This document shows positions 1 to 6,535 of a stretch of 9,381 nt of DNA, in pieces (within the stretch, counting starts at the first letter, position 1; every line of letters starts with the position of its first letter). A program made the position numbers and the translations under genes. The DNA comes from DAOMOP01 sp035444405 (GTDB taxonomy: Bacteria > Pseudomonadota > Gammaproteobacteria > Burkholderiales > Rhodocyclaceae). The stretch is from the NCBI GenBank assembly GCA_035444405.1, contig DAOMOP010000163.1, positions 1 to 9,381 of the forward strand, written 5' to 3'. The notes under the pieces were generated by a model, which worked only from the letters and a program-made list of their open reading frames with translations, made no database searches and was not told the DNA's origin.

Positions 1-168
1 CCATCCAGTCGTTGCGTGAGGAGGCCGCGGGCGGGAATTGTGTATAACGACATGAACTCTACCCCTCGGACCGAGAGGCAGGTCATGGCCGATATTACCC
101 TGCCAGCATCGGCCCCGAAAGCGGCCGCCCGTCGCTTCGTCGGCCCGCGGCGAACGACCGTGCCGCCG

Positions 169-549
169 TCAGATCTCGATCTGCTCCGAGATCTCCAAGG
201 CATCATCGACCTCGATGCCGAGGTAGCGGACAGTCGACTCGAGCTTGGAATGGCCCAGCAGGAGTTGAACGGCCGGCAGGTTCTTGGTCCGCTTGTAGAT
301 CAGCATCGCCTTCTTCCGCCGCATGGAATGCGTGCCGTAGGCGGATGGATCCAGCCCCGCTGCAGTCACCCAGTGTTCGACGATCCTCGCGTACTGTCGG
401 GTGGATACGTGCGGCGAGTGGTGCAGCCGGCTCGGAAAGAGCAAGTCCTCCGGCTTCAGCTTTGCTTTCTCGATCCATGTCGCCACCGTCGCTCGCGTCG
501 GTTCGGTCAGCTCGAACTGAACCGGCCGCTGCGTCTTCCTCTGGACACC
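169..549 (-). pseudogene. Tyrosine recombinase (phage-type integrase), 3' remnant
   Basis: The minus strand encodes about 125 residues of the catalytic half of a tyrosine recombinase and ends in TGA at 171-169. The conserved set is visible: the beta-hairpin lysine in RKTQRP, the HxxR box in GTHSMRR, the second histidine in LLLGHSKLEST, and the nucleophilic tyrosine in VRYLGIE (codon about 225-223). The first catalytic arginine and the whole N-terminal DNA-binding domain are missing. Recognisable similarity stops near 549. The reading frame stays open by chance to 1002, but that part is antisense to the neighbouring antitoxin gene and is not integrase. Intact enzymes of this type are roughly 180-400 residues and cut and rejoin DNA at att sites. 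This copy should be inactive. It sits beside other mobile-DNA debris, which fits an eroded island edge. The call of a tyrosine recombinase is firm; the exact break point is approximate. Confidence 0.82.
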
Positions 550-627
550 GGAGAGCGGGCGCAGCTCAGGGATGGCGGACGAACTCGCGCTACCGGCTAC
601 GACCTGCCGTTCGCCTGGGTTACGTGA

Positions 628-649
628 CTGTATCGCAAGCGAGATACAG
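628..649 (+). promoter_or_regulatory. Palindromic operator/promoter candidate for the antitoxin gene
   Basis: CTGTATC (628-634) and GATACAG (643-649) form a perfect 7-bp inverted repeat. Inside it lies a second one, TCGC-AA-GCGA (633-642). It sits 27 bases before the antitoxin ATG. RelB-type antitoxins usually autorepress by binding palindromes at their own promoter. A weak -35/-10 pair (TTACGT near 620, GATACA near 643, 17-base spacer) would overlap it. The symmetry is seen directly; the operator role is inferred. Confidence 0.5.
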
Positions 650-675
650 AATGCGTGGAAACGGAGGATCCGGCT

Positions 676-954
676 ATGCGCCATTCCACGATGCTGCACG
701 TCCGGGTGGACAACGAAATCAAGGCGCAAGCCAGCGAGGCGCTGGCAGCCATGGGGCTGTCTGTGTCGGATGCGGTGCGTATCCTGCTCAAGCGCGTGGT
801 CAACGACCAGGCGTTCCCGCTGGAACTCAAGGTTCCGAATGCACAGACCCGTGCGGCGATGGAAGAAGCCCGCGCGATGATGAAGGCCCGCGCTGCGCGC
901 TTTGACTCGGCTGACGCCCTGATCGATGACCTCGAAAAGGCCCGCCAGCAGTAA
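676..954 (+). CDS. RelB/DinJ-family type II antitoxin
   Basis: A 92-residue protein. The N-terminal part (HVRVDNEIKAQASEALAAMG, then LSVSDAVRILLKRV) is the ribbon-helix-helix DNA-binding domain typical of RelB/DinJ antitoxins. The C-terminal half is charged and helical, as expected for the segment that wraps the toxin. I chose ATG 676 because GGAGG at 663-667 lies 8 bases upstream; the in-frame GTG at 655 has no ribosome site. The protein would neutralise a RelE/YafQ-type mRNA-cleaving toxin and repress its own operon. The partner toxin begins inside this gene at 926 but is truncated, so this antitoxin appears orphaned. The antitoxin reading frame itself is intact and of normal length. Confidence in family is high; whether it still has a partner elsewhere is unknown. 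Confidence 0.87.
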   Translation: MRHSTMLHVRVDNEIKAQASEALAAMGLSVSDAVRILLKRVVNDQAFPLELKVPNAQTRAAMEEARAMMKARAARFDSADALIDDLEKARQQ

Positions 955-1039
955 GCGGGCCACGCCGTCCAGGGCGTGCGACTTCACCAAGACCTTCCTC
1001 AAGGACTGGGGCCGCCTTTCCCGCTCGGGCCGTTATTGA
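926..1039 (+). pseudogene. RelE/YafQ-type toxin, N-terminal fragment
   Basis: A short frame starts at ATG 926, overlapping the antitoxin end by 29 bases, an overlap common in relBE/dinJ-yafQ operons. It encodes 37 residues and stops at TGA 1037-1039. Its end, FTKTFLKDWGRLSRSGRY, matches the opening helix of YafQ/RelE-type toxins, in which a run beginning about D-M-N-R-L-K-E normally follows. Family members are about 85-100 residues, so roughly two thirds, including the whole catalytic part, are gone. Past the stop, the DNA resembles the tip of an insertion sequence. The toxin should therefore be dead. The fragment is short and the family call rests on remembered consensus, but position, overlap and motif agree. 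Confidence 0.68.
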
Positions 1040-1087
1040 AGCTGTCCCGGTTGTTTGGACAGGGAATCCGGTTTGATAAGTGGAGCC
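1037..1087. mobile_element. Possible IS3-type insertion sequence tip (remnant)
   Basis: The DNA that breaks the toxin gene begins TGAAGCTGTCCCGGTTG and continues with TTTGGACAGG, then TTTGATAAGTGGAGCC. Terminal repeats starting TGA/TGT, with a nearby TTTGGACA and a GATAAGTGGAG stretch ahead of the first transposase frame, are typical of several IS3-family groups. No transposase frame, second terminal repeat or target duplication is visible, so only an end would remain. This is pattern memory, not an alignment. Confidence 0.35.
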
Positions 1088-1131
1088 TTGCCGTGTCGCC
1101 GCCCCGCCTCGCAAATGCCTTCGGATCAGGG

Positions 1132-1208
1132 CTCTATGAGGCTTGCCGACGGCATTGGCCGTCTATTACCGCCGTGGGTAACACGGGGTAGCCCACATGG
1201 GTGATGAC
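1132..1208. repeat. Diverged dispersed repeat, copy B
   Basis: This stretch aligns along its full length, in the same orientation, with 7918-7993. By eye, identity is about 65-70% with one single-base gap. Shared blocks include CTNTATNAGGC at the start, GTCTATYACCGC in the middle, and TGGGTRATGAC at the end. Both copies keep an internal near-palindrome (here TAGCCC-ACAT-GGGTGA). It ends one base from the tauE stop codon. It carries no reading frame. It may be an old MITE/REP-like element or a structured 3' end. Confidence 0.55.
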
Positions 1209-1209
1209 C

Positions 1210-2295
1210 TCACTCCCGTCCCTGCGCCCCCTCGACGACGCGATAGCTGTGCACGTGCGCACGATGGCCGTGCCACAACGCGTAGAGGACGATACCGGCG
1301 CCCACGGTCAGCGCGCCGATCATGATCGCAAAGCTCGCCCGCGACAGAACCCGCTCGGTCGTCTCGCCGATCGCATCGATCAACTCCAGCTCGGCCAGGT
1401 AGACCGGCACCATCAGGACGCGACTGAACAGCACCAGCACCATGATCACCCCCATCACGACCTTGATCATGTAGGGTTTCACGTAGGTGGTGCCGATGGC
1501 CCCGAGCTGGATGCCGAACAGCGATCCGGCCAGGATGATCATCGCCAGGCGCACATCGACGAGTCCGCTCAGTGCGAACTTGATCGTGCCGCCGGCCCCC
1601 ATCACGAACGCGATCACGAGCTCGGTCGCGGAAGCCATCAGGCTGGGCGCGCCGAGCACGTAGATCATGCCGGGGACGCCGATGAAGCCGCCGACCGCGA
1701 TGGTCGCGGCCAGCATGCCGGTCGCGAAACCGAGCGGGATCGTGAACAGCACCGACACGCGGGCATCGAGGCTCTTGAAATAGACCATGGTGCCCGGGAT
1801 GTGCACCGACTGCACCCATTTGGCCAGCCTGCCGACCTGCTCCTCGGCGCCGCTGTTGCCCGAGCGATGCAGCCGCCAGGCATCGTGCAGCACGTAGCCG
1901 CCGACGACCGCCAGCACGAGCACGAAAGCGAGGCTGACGTACAGATTCGATCCGGCATTGCCGAACGTCGTCCGGACGTGCTCCTGCACGCTCGCGCCGA
2001 CCAGCACCCCGGCCTCGGCCGAGAGCCCCAGCACGAGGCCGAGCTTGACGTCGACGTGGCCGTAGCGGGCGCGCTTGATCGCGCCGACCAGGGCCTTCGG
2101 AAACTTGTGGCACAGGTTGCTGGCGACGGCGACGACGCCGGGTACGCCCATGCTCATCATCGCCGGCGTGAGCACGAACGCACCGCCCGAGCCGATGAAA
2201 CCGCTGACCAGGCCGCCGACGAAGCCGACGACGAACAGGAACGCGACCTTGGCGAGATCGAGGTCGATGAAGTCGAGAGTGGCCGCCGCATCCAT
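1210..2295 (-). CDS. TauE/SafE-family membrane transporter (putative sulfite/sulfate exporter)
   Basis: A 361-residue, strongly hydrophobic protein with about eight predicted membrane helices (roughly 17-39, 83-103, 117-135, 180-207, 220-242, 248-268, 272-295, 319-341). It shows the internal duplication of the TauE/SafE fold. One copy is GFVGGLVSGFIGSGG followed by P-x2-M-x3-GVP near residues 24-53. The second is GFATGMLAATIAVGG followed by GVPGMIYVLG near 189-215. Family members export or import sulfite, sulfoacetate and related anions, and some are linked to sulfur oxidation. Here it is the last gene of the sat-aprBA block, so moving sulfite or sulfate across the inner membrane is a reasonable inference; substrate and direction cannot be read from sequence. 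Its ATG directly follows the TAG of the small gene upstream (TAGATG), suggesting translational coupling. The loop at 140-178 is hydrophilic, and the C terminus is histidine-rich (WHGHRAHVHS). Confidence 0.88.
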   Translation of the reverse strand: MDAAATLDFIDLDLAKVAFLFVVGFVGGLVSGFIGSGGAFVLTPAMMSMGVPGVVAVASNLCHKFPKALVGAIKRARYGHVDVKLGLVLGLSAEAGVLVGASVQEHVRTTFGNAGSNLYVSLAFVLVLAVVGGYVLHDAWRLHRSGNSGAEEQVGRLAKWVQSVHIPGTMVYFKSLDARVSVLFTIPLGFATGMLAATIAVGGFIGVPGMIYVLGAPSLMASATELVIAFVMGAGGTIKFALSGLVDVRLAMIILAGSLFGIQLGAIGTTYVKPYMIKVVMGVIMVLVLFSRVLMVPVYLAELELIDAIGETTERVLSRASFAIMIGALTVGAGIVLYALWHGHRAHVHSYRVVEGAQGRE

Positions 2296-2541
2296 CTATC
2301 GGTCCCGCCCGGATTCATCTTTGGCACGGATACCCAGCGCGTCCCAGAAATGCGCCGTGAAGCTGCCATGGACATAGGAGAACACGAACGCGATCGCGAC
2401 AGGAATCGCGGCATACCAACCGCCCTGCGCGGTATGACGCATGATGTCCCCCGCATACACGAATAGAAGCAGGTACGAAGCACCGCTCCCGGTCCCGAAC
2501 AGGAGCACCTTCACCGTACATCGCAAACGTCTCGCTGCCAT
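2296..2541 (-). CDS. Small two-helix membrane protein of the sulfur cluster, function unknown
   Basis: An 81-residue protein. After a short basic N terminus (MAARRLRCTVK) it has two hydrophobic helices, about residues 12-30 (LLFGTGSGASYLLLFVYAG) and 42-58 (YAAIPVAIAFVFSYVHG), and ends in a charged tail. I chose ATG 2541 because AGAGGA lies 7 bases upstream; the longer open frame to 2766 is arginine-rich read-through with no ribosome site. The gene abuts tauE with zero spacing, so the two are probably made together. I do not recognise a named family with certainty. Small membrane proteins are known next to aprBA in some sulfur oxidisers (AprM, proposed as a membrane anchor), and this could play that part or be a TauE partner. 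Both are inferences from size and context. It has no heme-binding CxxCH and no iron-sulfur motif; its one cysteine is at residue 8. Confidence 0.72.
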   Translation of the reverse strand: MAARRLRCTVKVLLFGTGSGASYLLLFVYAGDIMRHTAQGGWYAAIPVAIAFVFSYVHGSFTAHFWDALGIRAKDESGRDR

Positions 2542-2687
2542 TGGCCTATCCTCTGATAAAAGAGGGAGCCGGAACGCGACCTGGCTTGCGTGCCATCCCG
2601 GATCCCGCCATGTCGCCTGGCTTGCGGCGCACATGGCCACCGCGCCCTCCCCCGGTGCGCCGGCGTCGCGATCGGACGGCGGCGCCA

Positions 2688-3620
2688 TCAGTCGCCGCTC
2701 CAGTCGCCCCCGCCGCCCACGCACGCTTGCTCGTGCTCTTCCTCGGTGATGTGCGCATCGATGCACGCCCTGCGCTCGGCCGCCTCGCTTTCGATGCGCT
2801 CATGGCGCCCGCGCCATTGCGCGAGGCGTGCCTGCGTGGCCGAGTCGTTCAGCGCGATGCTGTGCTCGCCGAACAACACCTGCTTCAGGAAGCGGAACGC
2901 GAACAGCATCAACTCGACGTCGTCGGCGAGCAGCCGTGCACGTTCGTCCCCGGGCAACGCGAAGAGGCGGCCGAACGCCTCGCTCGCGACGAACAGCCGG
3001 AAGGTGTCGATGTCGTAGCACGCCATGAAGAACAGCTGGCGGCTCTTCAGCGACGGCGTGCCGATGGCCGGGCCGCAGGACTTCTTCTTCAGGATGAGCT
3101 GGCGCCAGCCGCGCGCGAGCGCGTCGTACTCGGGCAGGCCCTGCTCCGCGCGGTAGTCGTCGATCGTCTTCACCGGCCCGTTGCCGTGTCCGAGGCAGTG
3201 GCCTTCGCTCACCAGCGCATAGTGGTCGCGCTCGGTCGCCTCGCCCTGGCGGCGCATCGCCAGCAGCGCGACCGGATAGTAGCGGCACGCGGTCGGCCGG
3301 TCGGCATAGATGCTGCAGCCTTCCGGGCGCATGAAACGGCAGGCGGTGCCGTCCTCGACCGGGCGCAACTTGACGCCGGCGATGCCGTCCTTCTCGAACT
3401 CGTAGGGCACCGTGTACGCGCGCAGGAACTCGGTCGACGTGATGCCGAGCCGCGTCTTCATGCGCACGATGTCGTACGGCGTGAGCGCGACGTCGATGTT
3501 CGCGCAACACGCGTTCCAGCACGGCACGCCCCTGGTGCAGCTGAAACGGATCCGGTGCCCGCCTTCGAGGACCTCGGGAATGACGGGACTGCCGGGAATC
3601 GGGCTTTCGGGCCGGGTCAT
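2688..3620 (-). CDS. YkgJ-family cysteine-cluster protein
   Basis: A 310-residue soluble protein. The N-terminal half has the YkgJ/CxxxCC signature: C34-WNA-C38-C39, then C94, C102, C112 and C142 (CRFMRPEGCSIYADRPTACR covers three of them). This cysteine set is thought to bind a metal or iron-sulfur centre; the family is often annotated as Fe-S oxidoreductase but has no proven reaction. Residues about 150-310 form a long helical extension with more cysteines (182, 201, 286, 300), beyond the core domain. ATG 3620 is preceded by a full 10-base Shine-Dalgarno (complement of 3624-3633), which makes the start secure. It lies between aprA and the small membrane protein gene, all on one strand. A role in redox handling or metal supply for the APS reductase pathway is inference from position only. 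Confidence 0.82.
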   Translation of the reverse strand: MTRPESPIPGSPVIPEVLEGGHRIRFSCTRGVPCWNACCANIDVALTPYDIVRMKTRLGITSTEFLRAYTVPYEFEKDGIAGVKLRPVEDGTACRFMRPEGCSIYADRPTACRYYPVALLAMRRQGEATERDHYALVSEGHCLGHGNGPVKTIDDYRAEQGLPEYDALARGWRQLILKKKSCGPAIGTPSLKSRQLFFMACYDIDTFRLFVASEAFGRLFALPGDERARLLADDVELMLFAFRFLKQVLFGEHSIALNDSATQARLAQWRGRHERIESEAAERRACIDAHITEEEHEQACVGGGGDWSGD

Positions 3621-3623
3621 TGC

Positions 3624-3649
3624 ATCACCTCCTGCCCGCGCAGGCGGGC
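3624..3649 (-). promoter_or_regulatory. Full-length Shine-Dalgarno abutting a hairpin, before ykgJ
   Basis: Read on the minus strand, a 6-bp hairpin GCCCGC-CTGC-GCGGGC (3649-3634) is followed with no gap by AGGAGGTGAT (3633-3624). That is a complete complement to the usual 16S rRNA 3' end, three bases before the ATG. A stem touching the ribosome site could modulate initiation, or shield the message end after processing. The structure is seen; the effect is inferred. Confidence 0.5.
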
Positions 3650-3658
3650 GGAAACGCT

Positions 3659-3752
3659 GTCGCGGCGACCGCCCGGCAGCATCGCGGAAGCCGGCGGCGC
3701 CGTCGTGTCGAGCCTGACCGGCGTCAACACGTCGCGGCGACCGCCCGGCAGC
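3659..3752. repeat. 22-bp direct repeat in the aprA-ykgJ spacer
   Basis: The 22 bases at 3659-3680 and 3731-3752 are identical (GTCGCGGCGACC, then GCCCGGCAGC), with starts 72 bases apart. The second copy also provides one arm of the hairpin after aprA; the first copy has no pairing arm next to it. This suggests a local duplication in which one copy kept the hairpin and the other did not. Confidence 0.75.
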
Positions 3753-3772
3753 TTCACGGCTGCCGGGCGGTC
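3739..3772 (-). terminator. Perfect 14-bp hairpin just after aprA (attenuator, processing site or terminator)
   Basis: GACCGCCCGGCAGC (3739-3752) and its exact reverse complement (3759-3772) enclose a 6-base loop, beginning 10 bases past the aprA stop. The stem is very GC-rich, but no T-run follows on the minus strand. A classical intrinsic terminator is therefore doubtful. A partial terminator or an mRNA-stabilising 3' stem that keeps sat-aprBA transcript above the distal genes fits better. Confidence 0.5.
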
Positions 3773-3782
3773 AGGGCGGCGC

Positions 3783-5813
3783 TCAGGCGTGCGCCTTGAA
3801 CAGCTTGCTCTTGTCGACCAGATCGACGTGCTGGCGCTTGAAGCAGGTCCATTTCTTCGTGTTCTTGTCATAGACCGAATTCACGAAGCACTTCCAGTTC
3901 TCCTCGTCGACGAAATTCTTGTCCATGCGGTAGTAGAAGCCCGGGTAGCGGCTCTCCTCGCGGAACTGGATGTGCTTCATGTGCGCCTCGGCGGTCAGGA
4001 TGCGGTGATAGTTCTCCCACGCCCTGAGCAGCTCGTGGAGATCCTTGGCACGCATCCTCGCGGCGTCTTCCTTGAGCATTTCGAGCTTCTCCTCGGCGAT
4101 GCCGAGCATGTGCTCGTTGGTCGTGTAATAGGTCGCCACGCCCGCGACATACTCGTCCATGATCTTCTGCAGGCGGAACTGCAGCATCTTGGGCGTGATG
4201 TAGTGCGGGTTGACGTCGGCGGCGGTCGAGTAGTCCTTGTGCTCGAGGAAGTTGCGCACCGGCCGGTAGATCTGCTCGACCAGCGTGTCCACGTCGGCGT
4301 CGAGCTCGGGCACGACATCGGCATGATCGAGGGCGTACTGCACCATCGCCTTGGCGGCGAGCCGCCCCTCGGCGTGCGAGCCGGACGAGAACTTGTGCCC
4401 GGACGCACCGACGCCGTCGCCGGCGGTGAACAGGCCCTTCACCGTCGTCATCGAGCGGTAGCCCCAGCTCCAGCCCGACGGCAGGTGGGCCGGGATCGCG
4501 TCCTTCTCGGCGTGCGCCTCGTCGCTCGGCGCCCCGACGTCGGTCGGCCCCGACACCCAGATGCCGCAGCAGCCCGAGTGCGAGCCGAGCAGATACGGCT
4601 CGGTCGGCATCAGCTCGGAGTTGCGCTTCTCGGGCTCGACGTTCTCGCCGACCCAGATGCCGCACTGGCCGACGCACATGTCGAGGAAGTCCTCCCACGC
4701 CTCGGCCTCGAGGTGCTTGACCTCCTTGGGCGTGAGCGTCTCGCGCAGCTTCGCGAGCGCCGACACGGTGTCCATGTAGATCGGCCCGCGCCCTTCGCGC
4801 ATCTCCTTGAGCATCAGGTGGTTGCGCAGGCACGAGGCCGGCACCGCCGCCTGGCCGTAGGGCGGGTAGTCGTCGAGCATCTCCTTGTTGCGCACCATGT
4901 AGGGCTCGCCGAGCGCGTTGGTGGCCTGCGCCTTGAACAGCAGGAACCACGCGCCGACCGGCCCGTAGCCATCCTTGAAGCGCGTCGGCACGAAGCGGTT
5001 CTCCATCATCGTCAGCTCGGCGCCGGCCTCGGCCGCCATCGCGTAGGTCGAGCCGGCGTTCCACACCGGGTACCACGCGCGGCCGGTGCCCTCGCCGACC
5101 GAGCGCGGACGGAAGAGATTCACGCAGCCGCCGGCCGCAAGCAGCACCGCCTTGGCCTTGTACACGTAGATCCTGTTGTCGCGCACCGAGAAGCCAATCG
5201 CGCCGGCGATGCGGCTCGGGTCGTTCCGGTCGTTGATCAGCTTGACGATGAATACGCGCTCCTGGATGCGGTCGAGCCCGAGCGCCTTCTTCGCGGCCTC
5301 GGCGACGATCCACTTGTACGACTCGCCGTTGATCATGATCTGCCACTTGCCGGAGCGCACCGGCTGGCCGCCGTCCTTGAGCGACGGGATGCCCTCGCGG
5401 ATCGACTCGGCGCCGTCGTGGCGCACGCCGTCGGCGTCGGTCTTCCAGATCGGCAGTCCCCACTCCTCGAAGAGATGCACCGAGTCGTCGACGTGGCGGC
5501 CGAGGTCGTAGGCGAGGTCGTCGCGCGTGATACCCATCAGGTCGTTCGAGACCATGCGCGCGTAGTCGGCCGGATCCTGCTCCGGCCCGATGTAGGTGTT
5601 GATCGCCGACAGGCCCTGCGCGACCGCGCCGGAGCGGTCCATCGCGGCCTTGTCGACGAGCTTGATCTTGAGTTCCTTGCCGGTCTCGGCCTTGACCGCG
5701 TCGGCCCAGCGCATCATCTCGTACGCGGCGCCGCAACAGGCCATGCCGCCGCCGATCAGCAGAATGTCCAGCTCTTCCTGGACGACTTCGGGTTGTTCGA
5801 ATGTTCCCGTCAT
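3783..5813 (-). CDS. aprA: Adenylylsulfate (APS) reductase alpha subunit, FAD-binding
   Basis: A 676-residue flavoprotein, the catalytic subunit of dissimilatory APS reductase, a cytoplasmic enzyme working with AprB. In sulfur oxidisers it joins sulfite and AMP to make APS, releasing two electrons; sulfate reducers run it the other way. The N terminus has the FAD-binding fold (LLIGGGMACCGAAYE, residues 18-32), and a second flavin segment is LLAAGGCVNLFRP (224-236). The C-terminal flavin loop is AGDGVGASGHKFSSGSHAEG (464-483). N72, R278 and H412 fall where the active-site Asn, Arg and His of the Archaeoglobus enzyme should lie, judged by motif and spacing. I chose ATG 5813 because GAGGA lies upstream and the protein then starts like the family; the frame is open to 5927, but that extension is arginine-rich spacer. 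aprB lies 157 bases upstream, an unusually long gap for two subunits of one complex. Length is close to the family norm. Confidence 0.97.
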   Translation of the reverse strand: MTGTFEQPEVVQEELDILLIGGGMACCGAAYEMMRWADAVKAETGKELKIKLVDKAAMDRSGAVAQGLSAINTYIGPEQDPADYARMVSNDLMGITRDDLAYDLGRHVDDSVHLFEEWGLPIWKTDADGVRHDGAESIREGIPSLKDGGQPVRSGKWQIMINGESYKWIVAEAAKKALGLDRIQERVFIVKLINDRNDPSRIAGAIGFSVRDNRIYVYKAKAVLLAAGGCVNLFRPRSVGEGTGRAWYPVWNAGSTYAMAAEAGAELTMMENRFVPTRFKDGYGPVGAWFLLFKAQATNALGEPYMVRNKEMLDDYPPYGQAAVPASCLRNHLMLKEMREGRGPIYMDTVSALAKLRETLTPKEVKHLEAEAWEDFLDMCVGQCGIWVGENVEPEKRNSELMPTEPYLLGSHSGCCGIWVSGPTDVGAPSDEAHAEKDAIPAHLPSGWSWGYRSMTTVKGLFTAGDGVGASGHKFSSGSHAEGRLAAKAMVQYALDHADVVPELDADVDTLVEQIYRPVRNFLEHKDYSTAADVNPHYITPKMLQFRLQKIMDEYVAGVATYYTTNEHMLGIAEEKLEMLKEDAARMRAKDLHELLRAWENYHRILTAEAHMKHIQFREESRYPGFYYRMDKNFVDEENWKCFVNSVYDKNTKKWTCFKRQHVDLVDKSKLFKAHA

Positions 5814-5955
5814 GTTCGTTTTCCTCGCTGCGTTGATTGCTGCGGAGCTTCCCGCGCGCAGGGCCGGCTGTTCGCGCGCACGATGGTGCCGCGCCGGTGC
5901 GCGCCGTCCTCGACGCTCGTTCCCCATCGCGGCGGCCGGCGCATCCGCGCCCTTG

Positions 5956-5980
5956 CCGCCGCCTTGCCGCTCAGCGGCGG
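5956..5980 (-). other. Hairpin spanning the aprB stop codon
   Basis: CCGCCGC (5956-5962) and GCGGCGG (5974-5980) form a 7-bp stem around an 11-base loop that contains most of the aprB stop. It opens the 157-base aprB-aprA spacer. Such stems can slow or protect mRNA ends; I see no T-run, so termination is unlikely. Confidence 0.35.
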
Positions 5981-6456
5981 ATCAGCTCGCCGGACCGCCC
6001 GGCGCGATAGCCGTTCATCACGCCACCGCCCTCGGTACCGGTGAAGAAGCCCGGCCGGGCGAGCTCGGCCAGGCGCGCCGCGGGCTTGCCGCCGTACGGG
6101 TCGATCGAGCCCTCGGCCGTGGTGCGGATCGGGAACTTGAAGCGCTTGGTCGTGCCGTTGCGGAACTTGATCGTCCACATGATCGAGTCGGAACCGCGCA
6201 GCGGCTGCACCATGCCGCCCAGCGGCACGATGTCGGCGTAGTGGCGGACCTCGATCGCGTTCTGCGGACAGATCTTCACGCACGAGTAGCACTCCCAGCA
6301 CTGCTCGGGCTCCTGGTTGTAGGCCTTCATCGGCTGGCCGGTCGCGGAACCGTCCTTGTCGAGCTTCATCAGGTCATGGGGGCAGATGTACATGCAGGCG
6401 GTCTTGTCCTGCCCCTTGCAGCCGTCGCACTTGTCGGTACGAACGTAGGTCGGCAT
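5971..6456 (-). CDS. aprB: Adenylylsulfate (APS) reductase beta subunit, ferredoxin-like
   Basis: A 161-residue iron-sulfur protein that carries electrons between the AprA flavin and the membrane electron-transport chain. Eight cysteines for two [4Fe-4S] clusters are in place: C10, C13, C21, C25 (CDGCKGQDKTACMYICP) and C53, C56, C59, C63 (CWECYSCVKICP). The longer C10-C25 loop and the tryptophan at 54 are typical of AprB. After about residue 70 comes the beta-rich segment and the long tail that embraces AprA in known structures. The start at 6456 has AAGGAG 9 bases upstream. It follows sat by 79 bases and precedes aprA. The electron acceptor (QmoABC or AprM in other bacteria) is not recognisable in this window. 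Length matches the family. Confidence 0.97.
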   Translation of the reverse strand: MPTYVRTDKCDGCKGQDKTACMYICPHDLMKLDKDGSATGQPMKAYNQEPEQCWECYSCVKICPQNAIEVRHYADIVPLGGMVQPLRGSDSIMWTIKFRNGTTKRFKFPIRTTAEGSIDPYGGKPAARLAELARPGFFTGTEGGGVMNGYRAGRSGELIRR

Positions 6457-6535
6457 GGTCTCTCACTCCTTGGTTGCAACAATCATCGAAACCGCGCACC
6501 CGTGCCGCGCCGGGCCAAGTGCGCGGGGGTGCGCT

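Noticed and set aside
16..627. A 203-codon plus-strand frame at the left end, with a plausible ribosome site before an ATG at 85
   Set aside because: Most of it is antisense to the integrase remnant. Residues before that point match nothing I recognise, so I cannot tell a truncated gene from chance.
550..1002. N-terminal extension of the integrase frame on the minus strand
   Set aside because: It runs antisense through the antitoxin and its operator and contains no recombinase features; it is chance read-through.
1132..1208. Integron attC site
   Set aside because: It has GGGTTA/CCCAAC-like pieces but not the paired core sites (RYYYAAC and GTTRRRY) at the proper ends, and no integron integrase or cassette array is visible.
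1201..2466. A 421-codon open frame on the plus strand
   Set aside because: Antisense to tauE; very rich in D, H, R and E from reading hydrophobic codons backwards, and without a domain.
2542..2766. Longer start for the small membrane protein at 2766
   Set aside because: The added 75 residues are arginine-rich, overlap the ykgJ end and lack a ribosome site, whereas ATG 2541 has AGAGGA at good spacing.
3739..3772. Classical intrinsic terminator after aprA
   Set aside because: The stem is perfect but no T-run follows on the minus strand, so I keep it only as a possible attenuator or processing hairpin.
2541..6044. A 1167-codon open frame on the plus strand
   Set aside because: It is antisense to the small membrane gene, ykgJ and aprA. 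GC-rich codon bias removes stops in this frame; the product is low-complexity and rich in R, H, V and L, with no recognisable domain.
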